Origin: Lysobacteraceae bacterium
Lineage (GTDB): Bacteria > Pseudomonadota > Gammaproteobacteria > Xanthomonadales > Xanthomonadaceae
Assembly: GCA_004297225.1 (NCBI GenBank)
Contig: SCUI01000010.1
Location: forward strand, 1 to 64,000
Direction of reading: 5' to 3'
DNA: 64,000 nt
This document shows positions 22,770 to 32,078 of the stretch, one piece after another. Made by a program: the position numbers and the translations under genes. The stretch's first letter is position 1; each line of letters starts with the position of its first letter. The notes under the pieces were generated by a model. The model saw nothing but the letters and a program-made list of their open reading frames with translations, was not told the origin of the DNA and made no database searches.

Positions 22770-23368
22770 AACCAGCCTTTCTGGCGGGCGATGCGGAACG
22801 CCTCGATGCGGTTGCCGGCGTGCAGCTTGCCGATGGCTTCGCTGAGGTAGTTGCGCACGGTGCCCGGGGACAGGTTGAGCAGCGTGGCGATGTCGCTGGC
22901 GGACAGGCCGTCGCCGGCGAGGCGCAGCACCTGGCGCTCGCGGTCGTTGAGCGGGTCCGCTTCCGACCAGGCGTCGATCGCCAGCTGCGGATCGATCGCG
23001 CGACCACCGTGGCGGACCTTGCGGATGGCATCCGCCAGCTGCTCGGCGGGCGAATCCTTCAACAGGTAGCCGCAGACGCCGGCATCGAGCGCGCGGCGCA
23101 GGAAGCCGGGGCGCGCGAACGTGGTCAGGATCACCACGCGGATCGGCAGCTCGTGGCGTTGCACGCGCTGCGCCAGTTCCAGTCCGGTAAGGCCGGGCAT
23201 CTCGATGTCGGTGACCAGCACGTCGGGCTTGTGCCGCTGCACCTCGCGCCACGCGGCCTCGCCGTCGGGCGCCGAACCAAGCACATCGATGTCGGATTCC
23301 AGCGACAGCAGCGCCGACAGCGCGCCGCGCACCATCGCCTGGTCCTCGGCCAGCAGCACGCGGATCAC
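22766..23368 (-). CDS. LuxR-type response regulator, DesR/NarL-like
   Basis: 200 residues. A receiver domain with phospho-acceptor D54 (VLVTDIEMPG), acidic pocket (LLAEDQ) and conserved Lys (YLLKDSP) is followed by a GerE helix-turn-helix (LNDRERQVLRLAGDG to about 195). It overlaps the histidine kinase gene by four bases, so the two form a two-component pair. The operon also encodes an ABC-2 exporter that it probably controls. A TGAC-N4-GTCA dyad in the divergent promoter region is a candidate site. The stop codon lies in a GTAG repeat. Confidence 0.92.
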   Translation of the reverse strand: MIRVLLAEDQAMVRGALSALLSLESDIDVLGSAPDGEAAWREVQRHKPDVLVTDIEMPGLTGLELAQRVQRHELPIRVVILTTFARPGFLRRALDAGVCGYLLKDSPAEQLADAIRKVRHGGRAIDPQLAIDAWSEADPLNDRERQVLRLAGDGLSASDIATLLNLSPGTVRNYLSEAIGKLHAGNRIEAFRIARQKGWL

Positions 23369-24549
23369 GCGGGACGCTCCGCGGCGGGGGCGATCATCGT
23401 CGCGACCGGCTCGATCTCCGCGCCCTCGAGCGGCACCTCGACCAGCACGCTGGTGCCCGCGCGCGCCGGTGACACGAGTTCCAGCCGTCCCCGCAAGGCG
23501 CGCACCCGCTCGCCCATTCCGGTCAAGCCGTTGCCGTGCCGATCGAGGCCACCGCGCCCGTTGTCGGTGATGCGCATGCGCACGCGACCGGCGTCCAGCT
23601 CGAAGGCCACTTCCGCGTGGCTGGCGCCCGCGTGCCGGGCGATGTTGGTCACCGCTTCACGCAGGACCAGCGCCAGCGGCCTCTCGAGCTCGTCCGGCAA
23701 GGCCGGAGGTGGCGCGTATTCCAGCGCCACGCCGGACGCCTCGAGCAGCAGGCGCGCGGAGGCCAGCTCGGCGGCGATGTCAGCCGAACGGATGCCGGTC
23801 ACCGCGCTGCGCACTTCGGCCAGCGCATGGCGCGCCACTTTCTCCGCCTCCGCGATCTCGGTGCGCGCGGCGGCCGGGTCGCGGTCGAAGAGCTTGCGCG
23901 ACAACTCCAGCTTCAACGTGATCAACGACAGGGTATGTCCGAGCAGGTCGTGCAAATCGCGGCCGATGCGCTCGCGCTCGGCGGTCGCGGCCAGCCGCCG
24001 CACCTCGTCCTGGGACAGGCGCAACGCCGCGTCCTTGAGCTCGTTGATGCGCTCGAAGTTGACGATGATGCCGATCACCAGCGTGGTCGGCAGCATCCAG
24101 GCAACCAGCTTCATCGGGAACCCGATCAGCGCCACCACGCCAGCCAGCACGGCGTTGAGCGCGAGCACGTAGGCCAGGTACCGCCACATCGGCACGCGCG
24201 TGCCCACGCACAGCATCACGCAGCCGAAGACGAAATAGCTCAGGCCCGAGGGATACCAGCGCAGCAGCGCCAGCGACAGGCCGACCATGCCCAGCGCATA
24301 CCACCAGCCTTCACGCTGGGGACGGACCAGGGCCAGCGTGTACAGGACCAGGAAGACCGGGAACGACAGCGCCGTGATCGTGACCCAGGTGGCGTCGTAG
24401 CCGGACCCGAACGTGGGCGTGATGAACAGCCAGGAGGCCCAGAGCAGGTGGATGAAGTGGCCCCACGGCGACTTGCCGCAGCGCAGCGAGTCGGCGACCG
24501 CGGAGTCGGGTGCGGGGGCCAGCCAACGGGAGAGTGGACGCGTCGTCAC
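23365..24549 (-). CDS. DesK-like membrane sensor histidine kinase
   Basis: 394 residues from a GTG with AGGA upstream. Five or six hydrophobic helices fill residues 30-165 with almost no periplasmic domain. The HisKA_3 dimerisation helix with H200 (ERIGRDLHDLLGH) and a HATPase_c domain (LREAVTNIARHAGASH, ITDNGRGG, GLTGMGERV) follow. This architecture senses membrane state or a membrane-embedded signal, as DesK does for fluidity and related kinases do for peptides. It is coupled to the response regulator and lies downstream of the ABC-2 exporter genes. Confidence 0.92.
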   Translation of the reverse strand: MTTRPLSRWLAPAPDSAVADSLRCGKSPWGHFIHLLWASWLFITPTFGSGYDATWVTITALSFPVFLVLYTLALVRPQREGWWYALGMVGLSLALLRWYPSGLSYFVFGCVMLCVGTRVPMWRYLAYVLALNAVLAGVVALIGFPMKLVAWMLPTTLVIGIIVNFERINELKDAALRLSQDEVRRLAATAERERIGRDLHDLLGHTLSLITLKLELSRKLFDRDPAAARTEIAEAEKVARHALAEVRSAVTGIRSADIAAELASARLLLEASGVALEYAPPPALPDELERPLALVLREAVTNIARHAGASHAEVAFELDAGRVRMRITDNGRGGLDRHGNGLTGMGERVRALRGRLELVSPARAGTSVLVEVPLEGAEIEPVATMIAPAAERPA

Positions 24550-24563
24550 GTCGCGATCCTACT

Positions 24564-25334
24564 TCAACCGTGGCGCCGCAGCCGGCGTGCCGCGAGCAGC
24601 AGGCAGGCGAGCGCGACTCCCGCCAGCACCAGGATGTGCGGCAAGAGCGCGCCGCCCTGATCCATGCCGACCGCGGCCAGCGACAGCGCATTGAGGTGGT
24701 AGCTCGGCCAGAGCGGTGCCAGCGCGCGCAGCAACGGTGGCATCACGTGCAGCGGAAACCAGAGGCCGGACAGGAAAGCCATCGGCAGATAGACCAGCTG
24801 CAGCAGCCCCGGGGCCGCCTGCCCGCGAATGAAGGTGCCCGCGAGCAGGCCGAGCGCGCAGAACGGCACCACGCCAAGCGCATCGGTGACAAGCAGCGCC
24901 GCAACCTGTCCGGGCGCCAGCGACACCCCCGCGACCACCAACGCCATCACCAGCAGCAGCGCGCCCACCGCCGCGGCGACGATCACCGCCATCAGCAGCT
25001 TGCCCAGCAGGTAGGCCGCCGGCGGCATCGGCATGGCCCGCTTGAGCTGCAGCAGGCCCCCACCGCGCTCCAGCGCCAGCGAGATGCCGAAGCCGAACAG
25101 GCCCGGGGCCATCACCGCGAAGGTGCTGTAGCTGGCCAGCATGTAGCGCGGGACATCCTCGCGGCCATGGCCGAGGACGATGCCGAACATCAGGTAGAAC
25201 ACGGCCGGGAACAGCATGATGGGCAGCAGGAACGCCGGTTCGCGCAGGTAGCGAAGCAGTTCGCAGCGGGCTTCCTCGGCATATGCGCGCAGCAGGCGCG
25301 CCCGCGGCATCGGTGCGGTGGCGACGGCGTCCAT
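24564..25334 (-). CDS. ABC-2 type exporter permease
   Basis: 256 residues with six predicted helices in the ABC-2 layout: a cytosolic N-terminus (LLRAYAEEARCELLRYLREP) and then hydrophobic segments from LLPIMLFPAVFYLMFGIVL to the last helix IVLAGVALACLLLAARRLRR. The start overlaps the ATPase stop by one base (TGATG). It forms the membrane part of an exporter with the upstream ATPase. Such pairs with a DesKR system usually export a toxic peptide or lipid-linked compound; the substrate is unknown. Confidence 0.88.
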   Translation of the reverse strand: MDAVATAPMPRARLLRAYAEEARCELLRYLREPAFLLPIMLFPAVFYLMFGIVLGHGREDVPRYMLASYSTFAVMAPGLFGFGISLALERGGGLLQLKRAMPMPPAAYLLGKLLMAVIVAAAVGALLLVMALVVAGVSLAPGQVAALLVTDALGVVPFCALGLLAGTFIRGQAAPGLLQLVYLPMAFLSGLWFPLHVMPPLLRALAPLWPSYHLNALSLAAVGMDQGGALLPHILVLAGVALACLLLAARRLRRHG

Positions 25335-26260
25335 CAGGCGGCCTCCTCGAGCGCGGCTTGGTCGCCCGCGGATTTGGTGATCTCGGTGAAGGCTTCGGCG
25401 AGCCCTGCGGCGCGCACCTCCAGGCCGTCCAGGCCGGCGTCGGCCGCGAGCAGCCGCCGCAGCAGGTCCTCGGCCCGCGCGGTGGCGATCCACAAATGGT
25501 CGCCTTCGGTACCTGCCTCCACCACTTCCGGCCAGCCAGCTGCTTCCTTCGCGCCGACGCGCGAGCGGCAGCGCACGCGCTTGATCGCAACCCGCGCGCG
25601 CAGCGCGTCCACGCTGCCCTCGCTGACGATGCGCCCGCCGGCCATCACGCAGACACGGTCCGCCAGCGCCTCGGCCTCTTCAAGGTAATGCGTGGTCAGC
25701 ACCACGCCGCAGCCTTCGGCGACCAGTTGGCGGATTGCGCGCCACAGGCCCTGCCGTGCCTGGAGGTCGAGGCCGACAGTCGGTTCGTCGAGGAACAGCA
25801 GCCGCGGGTTGCCGACCATCGCGAGGGCGAACTGCACGCGCCGCTGCTGTCCGCCCGACAGCTTGCCGTAGCGGCGTCGCAGCAGGTCGTCCACGCCGGC
25901 GACCACGGCGCAAGCGCCCACCTCGCGCGGGGCCGGGTAATAGCTGGCGCCCTGCCGCAACAACTCGCCCACGGTCAGCGTCGGCGGCAACTGCGCGTCT
26001 TGCAGCATCACGCCGACGTGGCGACGGGCGGCGATGTCCTGCGGGTCCCGCCCGAACAGGTCCACCTCGCCGCGATCCGCACGCAGCAGGCCAAGCAGCA
26101 GCGCGATGGCCGTGGTCTTGCCCGCGCCATTGGGGCCGAGCAGCGCCAGCAGCTCGCCGCCGTGCAGCGATAGGTCGACGCCGCGCAACGCATGCACCGC
26201 GCCGTAATGCTTGTGCACGCCATGCAACCTCGCCAGCGTGGTTCGGTACGATTCGTCCAT
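25334..26260 (-). CDS. ABC-2 type exporter ATPase
   Basis: 308 residues with Walker A GPNGAGKTT, Q-loop (VMLQDAQLP), signature LSGGQQRRV, Walker B LLFLDEP and H-loop TTHYLEE, the layout of DrrA/CcmA-type exporter ATPases. About 80 extra C-terminal residues are typical of this group. ATG 26260 is preferred over an upstream in-frame start because GGAG lies six bases before it. First gene of the four-gene operon ATPase-permease-kinase-regulator. Confidence 0.92.
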   Translation of the reverse strand: MDESYRTTLARLHGVHKHYGAVHALRGVDLSLHGGELLALLGPNGAGKTTAIALLLGLLRADRGEVDLFGRDPQDIAARRHVGVMLQDAQLPPTLTVGELLRQGASYYPAPREVGACAVVAGVDDLLRRRYGKLSGGQQRRVQFALAMVGNPRLLFLDEPTVGLDLQARQGLWRAIRQLVAEGCGVVLTTHYLEEAEALADRVCVMAGGRIVSEGSVDALRARVAIKRVRCRSRVGAKEAAGWPEVVEAGTEGDHLWIATARAEDLLRRLLAADAGLDGLEVRAAGLAEAFTEITKSAGDQAALEEAA

Positions 26261-26348
26261 CACGATCTCCGCGGGTCGTTCCCTGGATGCCGGGCAGGAT
26301 GCTGCCGCGCCGGACGCCGCCACAGTCCGGTGCATCACCCCATTCGCA

Positions 26349-26372
26349 TGACAGCCGTCACCTGACAGCCGG
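26349..26372. promoter_or_regulatory. Candidate regulator site between two divergent export operons
   Basis: TGACAGCCGTCA (26349-26360) is a TGAC-N4-GTCA dyad, and TGACAGCC recurs at 26363-26370, fourteen bases on. The pair sits between the divergent ABC-2 and adaptor operons, a fitting place for the DesR-like regulator. Binding is inferred only from position and symmetry. Confidence 0.4.
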
Positions 26373-26454
26373 CCATCCGCCGCCTAGGCTGATCGGGTGG
26401 CGGCGACCCGAGCCTGCCCGCACACTAGGGGCTTCCCCCCATTCGAACGGACGC

Positions 26455-27708
26455 ATGAACGCATCGGCCGAACTCCTCAAGGAACTGCGCATCGACCGCA
26501 AGGCGCCACCGCCCCCGCCGCGGAAGGGATTGTGGCTGGGCGTCGGCGCGGCGGTGCTGGTCCTGCTGCTGCTGGTGCTGGGCGGCTGGTGGCTGTTCGG
26601 GCGGCCGGCGCCGGTGGAAGTGCGCACGGGAACCGCCGTGGCGATGGGCAGCGGCGGCGCGGCCCCCGCGTCGGTTCTCGATGCCACCGGCTACGTCGTC
26701 GCCCGGCGCATGGCGACGGTGTCGGCGAAGGTGACCGGCAAGGTGCGCGAGATCCTGATCGAAGAGGGACAGCGCGTGGAGGCTGGCCAGGTGATGGCCA
26801 CGCTCGACCCGGTGGACGCGGATGCGCAGCGCGACCTGGCCGCCGCGCAGGTCGCTGCTTCGCGCAGCCAGGCCGGGAGCGTCGAGGCGCAACTGCGAGA
26901 GGCGGAAGCCAATGCCCGGCGGCTGGGTTCGCTGGTGAAGCAACAGCTGGTGTCGAAGGCGCAGTACGACCAGGCCATCGCCGAGCGCGACGCGTTGCGC
27001 GCGCAGCTCGCCACCGCGCACCGCAACACCCAGGTTGCGCGCGACCAGCTGGACATCGCCAACCTGGGCCTGGACAACACCGTCGTGCGCGCGCCGTTCG
27101 CCGGCGTGGTAATCGCCAAGGCCGCGCAGCCGGGCGAGATCGTGTCGCCGCTGTCGGCCGGCGGCGGCTTCACCCGCACCGGCATCGGCACGATCGTGGA
27201 CATGGATTCGCTGGAGATCGAGGTCGACGTCGGCGAGCAGTACATCGGCCGGGTCAAGCCGGGCATGCCGGTGCAGGCGACGCTCAATGCCTATCCGGAC
27301 TGGAAGATCCCGGCGCACGTGATCGCGATCATCCCGACCGCGGACCGCGGCAAGGCCACGGTCAAGGTACGCATAGCGCTGGACCAGGCGGACGAGCGCA
27401 TCGTCCCGGAAATGGGCGTGGCGGTGAGTTTCCTCGAGAAGCCGCAGCCACGGCAGGCCGAGGCCGCGCCGCGCGGCGTGCGCGTGCCCGTGGCGGCAAT
27501 CACGGAGCGCGACGGAAAGGATGTCGCGTTCGTGCTCACCGGCGACGAAGACGACCATGCGGTGGAATTGCGCGCGCTCGACCTCGGACGGGCGGTCGGC
27601 AGCGACGGTCGGCAGGTGCTTTCCGGGCTGTCGGCAGGCGAAGAAGTGGTGCTCGACCCGCCGGCGACGCTGGCAGACGGCGCGGCGGTCACGGTCGCCG
27701 GGCAATAA
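26455..27708 (+). CDS. HlyD/MacA-like efflux adaptor
   Basis: 417 residues: a short cytosolic N-terminus, one transmembrane helix (about 27-46, GVGAAVLVLLLLVLGGWWLF) and a periplasmic adaptor with lipoyl halves (VTGKVREILIEEGQRVEAGQ; VRAPFAGVVIAKAAQPGEIV) on either side of a long coiled-coil hairpin (about 120-200), then barrel domains. It works with the downstream ATPase and two FtsX-type permeases as a MacAB-like exporter. No outer-membrane factor gene is adjacent, so a TolC encoded elsewhere would be used. Confidence 0.9.
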   Translation: MNASAELLKELRIDRKAPPPPPRKGLWLGVGAAVLVLLLLVLGGWWLFGRPAPVEVRTGTAVAMGSGGAAPASVLDATGYVVARRMATVSAKVTGKVREILIEEGQRVEAGQVMATLDPVDADAQRDLAAAQVAASRSQAGSVEAQLREAEANARRLGSLVKQQLVSKAQYDQAIAERDALRAQLATAHRNTQVARDQLDIANLGLDNTVVRAPFAGVVIAKAAQPGEIVSPLSAGGGFTRTGIGTIVDMDSLEIEVDVGEQYIGRVKPGMPVQATLNAYPDWKIPAHVIAIIPTADRGKATVKVRIALDQADERIVPEMGVAVSFLEKPQPRQAEAAPRGVRVPVAAITERDGKDVAFVLTGDEDDHAVELRALDLGRAVGSDGRQVLSGLSAGEEVVLDPPATLADGAAVTVAGQ

Positions 27709-27733
27709 CCGAAACAACCAAGGGGCAACGAAC

Positions 27734-28429
27734 ATGTCGGCACTGGTCAGCATCCGCAACCTCACCAAGACCTACCAGCGCGGCCCGGAGCGGGTCGACG
27801 TGCTGCACGGCCTGGACCTGGACATCGACAGCGGCGATTTCGTGGCGCTGATGGGCCCGTCGGGTTCGGGCAAGACCACGCTGCTCAACCTGATCGGCGG
27901 CCTCGATACGCCCTCCGGCGGCGAGATCAGCATCGACGGGCAGCGCATCGACAGCATGCGCGGCGGCCAGCTCGCGCACTGGCGCAGCCAGAACGTCGGC
28001 TACGTGTTCCAGTTCTACAACCTGATGCCGATGCTCAGCGCCCAGCGCAACGTCGAACTTCCGCTGCTGCTGACCCACCTGTCGGGCGCGCAGCGCAAGC
28101 GCAACGCCGAGATCGCGCTGACCCTGGTCGGCCTGGCCGACCGTCGCGCGCACAAGCCCAACGAACTGTCCGGCGGCCAGCAGCAGCGCGTGGCGATCGC
28201 CCGCGCGATCGTCTCCGACCCGACGCTGCTGATCTGCGACGAACCCACCGGCGATCTCGACCGCCAATCCGCGGAGGAGATCCTGGGCCTGCTGCAGACG
28301 CTCAACCGCGAGCACGGCAAGACCATCGTGATGGTGACCCACGATCCGAAGGCGGCCGAGTACGCCACCCACATCTTGCACCTGGACAAGGGCACCCTGG
28401 TCGAACAGGGGGCGGGGGCGTACGCATGA
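27734..28429 (+). CDS. MacB/LolD-type ABC transporter ATPase
   Basis: 231 residues with Walker A GPSGSGKTT, Q-loop YVFQFYNLMP, signature LSGGQQQRV, Walker B LLICDEPTGDLD and H-loop VTHDPKAA. The DEPTGDLD stretch and length match the LolD/MacB/FtsE class that pairs with FtsX-type permeases. It lies 25 bases after the adaptor gene and overlaps the first permease by four bases (ATGA). Confidence 0.93.
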   Translation: MSALVSIRNLTKTYQRGPERVDVLHGLDLDIDSGDFVALMGPSGSGKTTLLNLIGGLDTPSGGEISIDGQRIDSMRGGQLAHWRSQNVGYVFQFYNLMPMLSAQRNVELPLLLTHLSGAQRKRNAEIALTLVGLADRRAHKPNELSGGQQQRVAIARAIVSDPTLLICDEPTGDLDRQSAEEILGLLQTLNREHGKTIVMVTHDPKAAEYATHILHLDKGTLVEQGAGAYA

Positions 28430-29583
28430 AATACCTGCACCTGGTGTGGGCGGCGCTGTTCCGCAGCCGTACCCGCACGCTGCTGACGCTGCTCTCGGTG
28501 GTCGCGGCGTTCCTCCTGTTCGGGATGCTCGATTCGGTGCGCGTCGCATTCAACTCCGGCGGCAGCGTCGCCGGAGCGGACCGCCTGATCGTGGCTTCGC
28601 GCCTGTCGATCACGCAAATGCTGCCCTACAGCCTGCGCCCGCGGATCGAGGCGGTGGAAGGCGTGGACAAGGTTGCGCATGCGGCATGGTTCGGCGGCAT
28701 CTATCGCGACCCACGCAACTTCTTCCCCAACTTCTCCGTCAGCGGCGATTACCTGGACCTGTATCCGGAGTACCAGCTGCCGGCGTCGCAACGCGCCGCC
28801 TGGGAGGCCAACCGAACCGGCGCGATCGTCGGCGAGTCGCTGGCCACGCGCTTCGGCTGGAAGATCGGCGACGTAGTCCCGCTGCAGGCCACGATTTTCC
28901 CGCGGCAGGGCAGCAACGACTGGCCCATGAAGATCGACGGCATCTTCAGGTTGGCCGACAGCAAGCGCAAGGGCGAGGAAAACCAGCTGCTCTTCCACTG
29001 GAAGTATTTCGATGAAGCCAACGACTACGTCAAGGGCCGCGTCGGCTGGTACATCGTGCAGGTCGCCGATCCGATGCACGCCGACCGCGTCGCGCGCGCG
29101 ATCGATGCGCTGAGCGAGAACTCCGACCACGAGACCAAGACCCAGACCGAACAGGCCTTCAACCAGTCCTTCATGAAGCAGTTCGCGGACATCGGCCTGA
29201 TCGTCACCGCGATCATGGCGGCGGTGTTCTTCACGCTGCTGCTGCTCACCGGCAACACCATGGCGCAGGCGGTGCGGGAACGGATCCCGGAACTGGCGAT
29301 CCTCAAGACGATCGGCTTCAGCAACCGCAGCGTGCTGCTGCTGGTGCTGGCCGAGGCGGTGCTCCAGGTGGTGCTGGGCGGGCTCATCGGTCTCGGCATC
29401 GCGGCGCTGCTGATGCCGATGGTCAGCGCGGCCAGCGGCGGCATCATCGCCTTGCCGACGGTGATGCCGCAGACCTGGGCGCTGGGGGTCGCTTTCATGG
29501 TCGCGATCGGCGTCGTGGTCGGGCTGCTGCCCGCGCTGCGTGCCATGCGACTGAACATCGTCGATGCGCTGGCCGGTCGATAA
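28426..29583 (+). CDS. FtsX-type ABC permease, first of pair
   Basis: 385 residues in the MacB-permease layout: one N-terminal helix, a large periplasmic MacB_PCD domain (about 45-260), then three C-terminal helices, with the conserved ERIPELAILKTIGFS before the last two. Here ATPase and permease are separate proteins, and two different permeases probably form a heterodimer. Ten bases separate it from the second permease gene. Confidence 0.9.
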   Translation: MKYLHLVWAALFRSRTRTLLTLLSVVAAFLLFGMLDSVRVAFNSGGSVAGADRLIVASRLSITQMLPYSLRPRIEAVEGVDKVAHAAWFGGIYRDPRNFFPNFSVSGDYLDLYPEYQLPASQRAAWEANRTGAIVGESLATRFGWKIGDVVPLQATIFPRQGSNDWPMKIDGIFRLADSKRKGEENQLLFHWKYFDEANDYVKGRVGWYIVQVADPMHADRVARAIDALSENSDHETKTQTEQAFNQSFMKQFADIGLIVTAIMAAVFFTLLLLTGNTMAQAVRERIPELAILKTIGFSNRSVLLLVLAEAVLQVVLGGLIGLGIAALLMPMVSAASGGIIALPTVMPQTWALGVAFMVAIGVVVGLLPALRAMRLNIVDALAGR

Positions 29584-29593
29584 GGGGAACCAC

Positions 29594-30940
29594 ATGAAGA
29601 CTTCGAACAACGACGCCATGCGCCGCACCGGCATGCCGCGCTGGCTCGGCAATCTCGGCGTGCTGCTCCTGCTGGCGATCGGACTGGGCGCCTGGATCGC
29701 GATGCCCTGGCCCTTCGTGCTCGGCCTGGCGGTGCTGGTCGGCGCGTGGCTGGTACTCACCCGTAGCGGGCGGCTGGCGCGCGAGGCTGCGCGCATCGGC
29801 ATCGCCAGCCTGCCGCAGCGCTGGGGCGCTTCCAGTGTCATCGTCATAGGCATCGCCGGCGTGGTCGGCGTGCTCGTCGCGATGCTGGCGATGGGCGAAG
29901 GCTTCAAGGAGACGCTCGACCAGACCGGCAGCGACCGCACCGCGATCATCCTGCGCGGCGGCTCGCAGGCCGAGACCAACTCGGTGATCACCCGCGACCA
30001 GGTGCCATTGATCTCGGCCCTGCCGGGGATCGCCAGCGGGACCGACGGGCGACCGGCGATTTCGCCCGAACTGTCGCAGGTCGCGAACTTGCCGAGCATG
30101 GCCGACGGCACCGATGCCAACGTGCAGTTCCGCGGCGTCGGGCCGGCGGCGTGGTCGATCCGCCCCGACGTCAGGATCGTGGAGGGCCGCAAGTTCAAGC
30201 CCGGCCTGCGCGAGCTGGTCGTCGGCCAGGGCGCGCAACAGCAGTTCCGCGGACTGGAGGTGGGCAACACGATCGAGCTCGGCAACCAGGAGTGGCTGGT
30301 CGTCGGCAAGTTCGCGGCCGGCAATGCACACGACTCCGAACTGTGGAGCGACGCCGAAGTGGTCGGCAATGCCTACAACCGCAGCGCCTGGCAGTCGGTG
30401 ACGGTGAAGCTCGACGGCCGCACGGGCTTTGCCGAGCTCAAGGCCGCGCTCGACAACGACCCGCGGCTCAAGCTCGACGTCCTGACCACGCGCGACTACT
30501 ACAGCAAGCAGTCCGAGGGCCTCAACAAGCTGATCAACATCCTGGGCACGGTGATCGGCACGATCATGGCCATCGGCGCGGTGTTCGGTGCGCTGAACAC
30601 CATGTATGCCGCAGTGGCGACCCGTTCCCGTGAAATCGCCACGATGCGCGCGATCGGCTTCCGCGGCCTGCCGGTGGTGGCGGCGGTAATGCTGGAAACC
30701 ATGCTGCTGGCGCTGCTGGGCGGCCTGCTCGGCGCCTTCCTGGCGTGGCTGCTGTTCAACGGCAACACCGTGTCCACGCTGGGCAACAACTTCAGCCAGG
30801 TCGTGTTCCAGTTCCGCGTCTCGCCGGAGCTGTTGTGGACCGGACTGAAATGGGCGCTCGGCATCGGCCTGGTCGGCGGCCTGTTCCCGGCGCTGCGCGC
30901 GGCGCGGCTGCCGGTGACCGAAGCGTTGCGCGCGGCGTGA
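29594..30940 (+). CDS. FtsX-type ABC permease, second of pair
   Basis: 448 residues. It carries two extra N-terminal hydrophobic helices (WLGNLGVLLLLAIGLGAWIA and a second) before the usual MacB_PCD periplasmic domain and three C-terminal helices, with SREIATMRAIGFRG as the conserved cytosolic loop. The ATG at 29594 has AAGGGGA upstream. The stop overlaps the hydrolase start (GTGA). It probably pairs with the preceding permease. Confidence 0.9.
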   Translation: MKTSNNDAMRRTGMPRWLGNLGVLLLLAIGLGAWIAMPWPFVLGLAVLVGAWLVLTRSGRLAREAARIGIASLPQRWGASSVIVIGIAGVVGVLVAMLAMGEGFKETLDQTGSDRTAIILRGGSQAETNSVITRDQVPLISALPGIASGTDGRPAISPELSQVANLPSMADGTDANVQFRGVGPAAWSIRPDVRIVEGRKFKPGLRELVVGQGAQQQFRGLEVGNTIELGNQEWLVVGKFAAGNAHDSELWSDAEVVGNAYNRSAWQSVTVKLDGRTGFAELKAALDNDPRLKLDVLTTRDYYSKQSEGLNKLINILGTVIGTIMAIGAVFGALNTMYAAVATRSREIATMRAIGFRGLPVVAAVMLETMLLALLGGLLGAFLAWLLFNGNTVSTLGNNFSQVVFQFRVSPELLWTGLKWALGIGLVGGLFPALRAARLPVTEALRAA

Positions 30941-31998
30941 TCCGGCGAGGCGCCTGTCGCGCCGTCTGCCTGCTGGCGGCACTGGCCGCGAGCGGCTGCG
31001 CATCGCTGGCGGAGCGCATCGCGCAACCACGGGGCCAACCGATCTTCGATGCGAAGAGCCTGTCGGACATCGAGCGCGCCTGGGGGCTCGAGAAAGGCGA
31101 GGTCACCACGGAAGAAGGCGTGCGCATCGCGTACTACCACGTGCCGGCGGCGGATCGCGGCTACGCTTACACGCTCCAGAAGCATGGAAATTACGCGAGC
31201 ACGAACTTCGGCGTCGGGCACGCGCCCAAGCCCACCCCGGTTCGCGGCACCATCGTCTACCTGCACGGGTGGGGCATGGACGGCACCAGCCTGCTGCCGT
31301 GGGCGATGCAGTTCGCCGAGCACGGCTACCAGGGCTATGCGCTGGACCTGCGCAACTTCGGGCGATCCAGCCGGGCGTCGCAGGGGTTCGGTCCGCGCGA
31401 AGCCGCGGATGTCGTGGCCGTGCTCGAGCAGCTGCAGGCCAGGGGGGACCTGCATCCGACCGTGTTCCTGTTCGGTGTTTCGCTCGGCGCCAGCACCGCG
31501 TTGTTCGCCGAGCCGGCACTGCGCGGCCGCATCGACGGCATCGTTGCGCTGGAACCCTTCGTCAACGCGGCGGAGGCGATCCGCGGCACCGTGCGCGGCA
31601 CGCTCGACGGGACGCCCGAGGGCCTGGCCGGAAGGCTCAAGCTGATGATCGCGAACTGGCGCTTCCCGGCCTCCGGCGACGCCGACGCGATCCGCGAAGC
31701 CGGCGAGTTGCTTGGCCTGGACCTTGCGCAGGTCGACTTGAGACCGGTCGTGCCAGGTTCGAGCACGTGCACCCTGCTCCTGCATGGCGCGGCCGACAGC
31801 TGGCTGGATCCGGCCGCTTCGCGCGAGCTCGCGGCGCTGTCGCCGATGATCCGGTTCACCGCCGTGCCGAGGATGGGCCACATGTTGCTTCCGGTCCGGA
31901 TCGACTGGCTGGCCGCGCCCATCGGACACTGGCTCGGTGAAACGCGTGCGAAAAACTGCGCGGGATTCGAGCTTCCGCCGGATCCCGTCGATCCATGA
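30937..31998 (+). CDS. Alpha/beta-hydrolase lipoprotein
   Basis: 353 residues from a GTG that overlaps the permease stop. A signal peptide ends in a lipobox-like ASGC (LAALAASGCASLAERI), so it is probably a lipoprotein. The alpha/beta-hydrolase core shows the oxyanion segment YLHGWGMDGTS, the nucleophile elbow FGVSLGAS, an Asp in HGAADSWLDP and a His in PRMGHMLL. Its place as the last gene of the MacAB-like exporter operon suggests that it processes the exported compound or protects the envelope. Substrate unknown. Confidence 0.85.
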   Translation: MIRRGACRAVCLLAALAASGCASLAERIAQPRGQPIFDAKSLSDIERAWGLEKGEVTTEEGVRIAYYHVPAADRGYAYTLQKHGNYASTNFGVGHAPKPTPVRGTIVYLHGWGMDGTSLLPWAMQFAEHGYQGYALDLRNFGRSSRASQGFGPREAADVVAVLEQLQARGDLHPTVFLFGVSLGASTALFAEPALRGRIDGIVALEPFVNAAEAIRGTVRGTLDGTPEGLAGRLKLMIANWRFPASGDADAIREAGELLGLDLAQVDLRPVVPGSSTCTLLLHGAADSWLDPAASRELAALSPMIRFTAVPRMGHMLLPVRIDWLAAPIGHWLGETRAKNCAGFELPPDPVDP

Positions 31999-32060
31999 GT
32001 TCAACCCGCCACTTGGCAATCCCCATCGGCACGGCCATCTTGGCGTGTACGTCCGCGCCC

Positions 32061-32078
32061 CTCATGGGTCGGCCCTAC
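32061..32078. repeat. GTAG-type REP, single arm
   Basis: On the minus strand GTAGGGCCGACCCATGAG is a one-arm, slightly diverged GTAG element. Its TAG (32077-32075) is the stop codon of the RarD-like gene. Confidence 0.7.
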
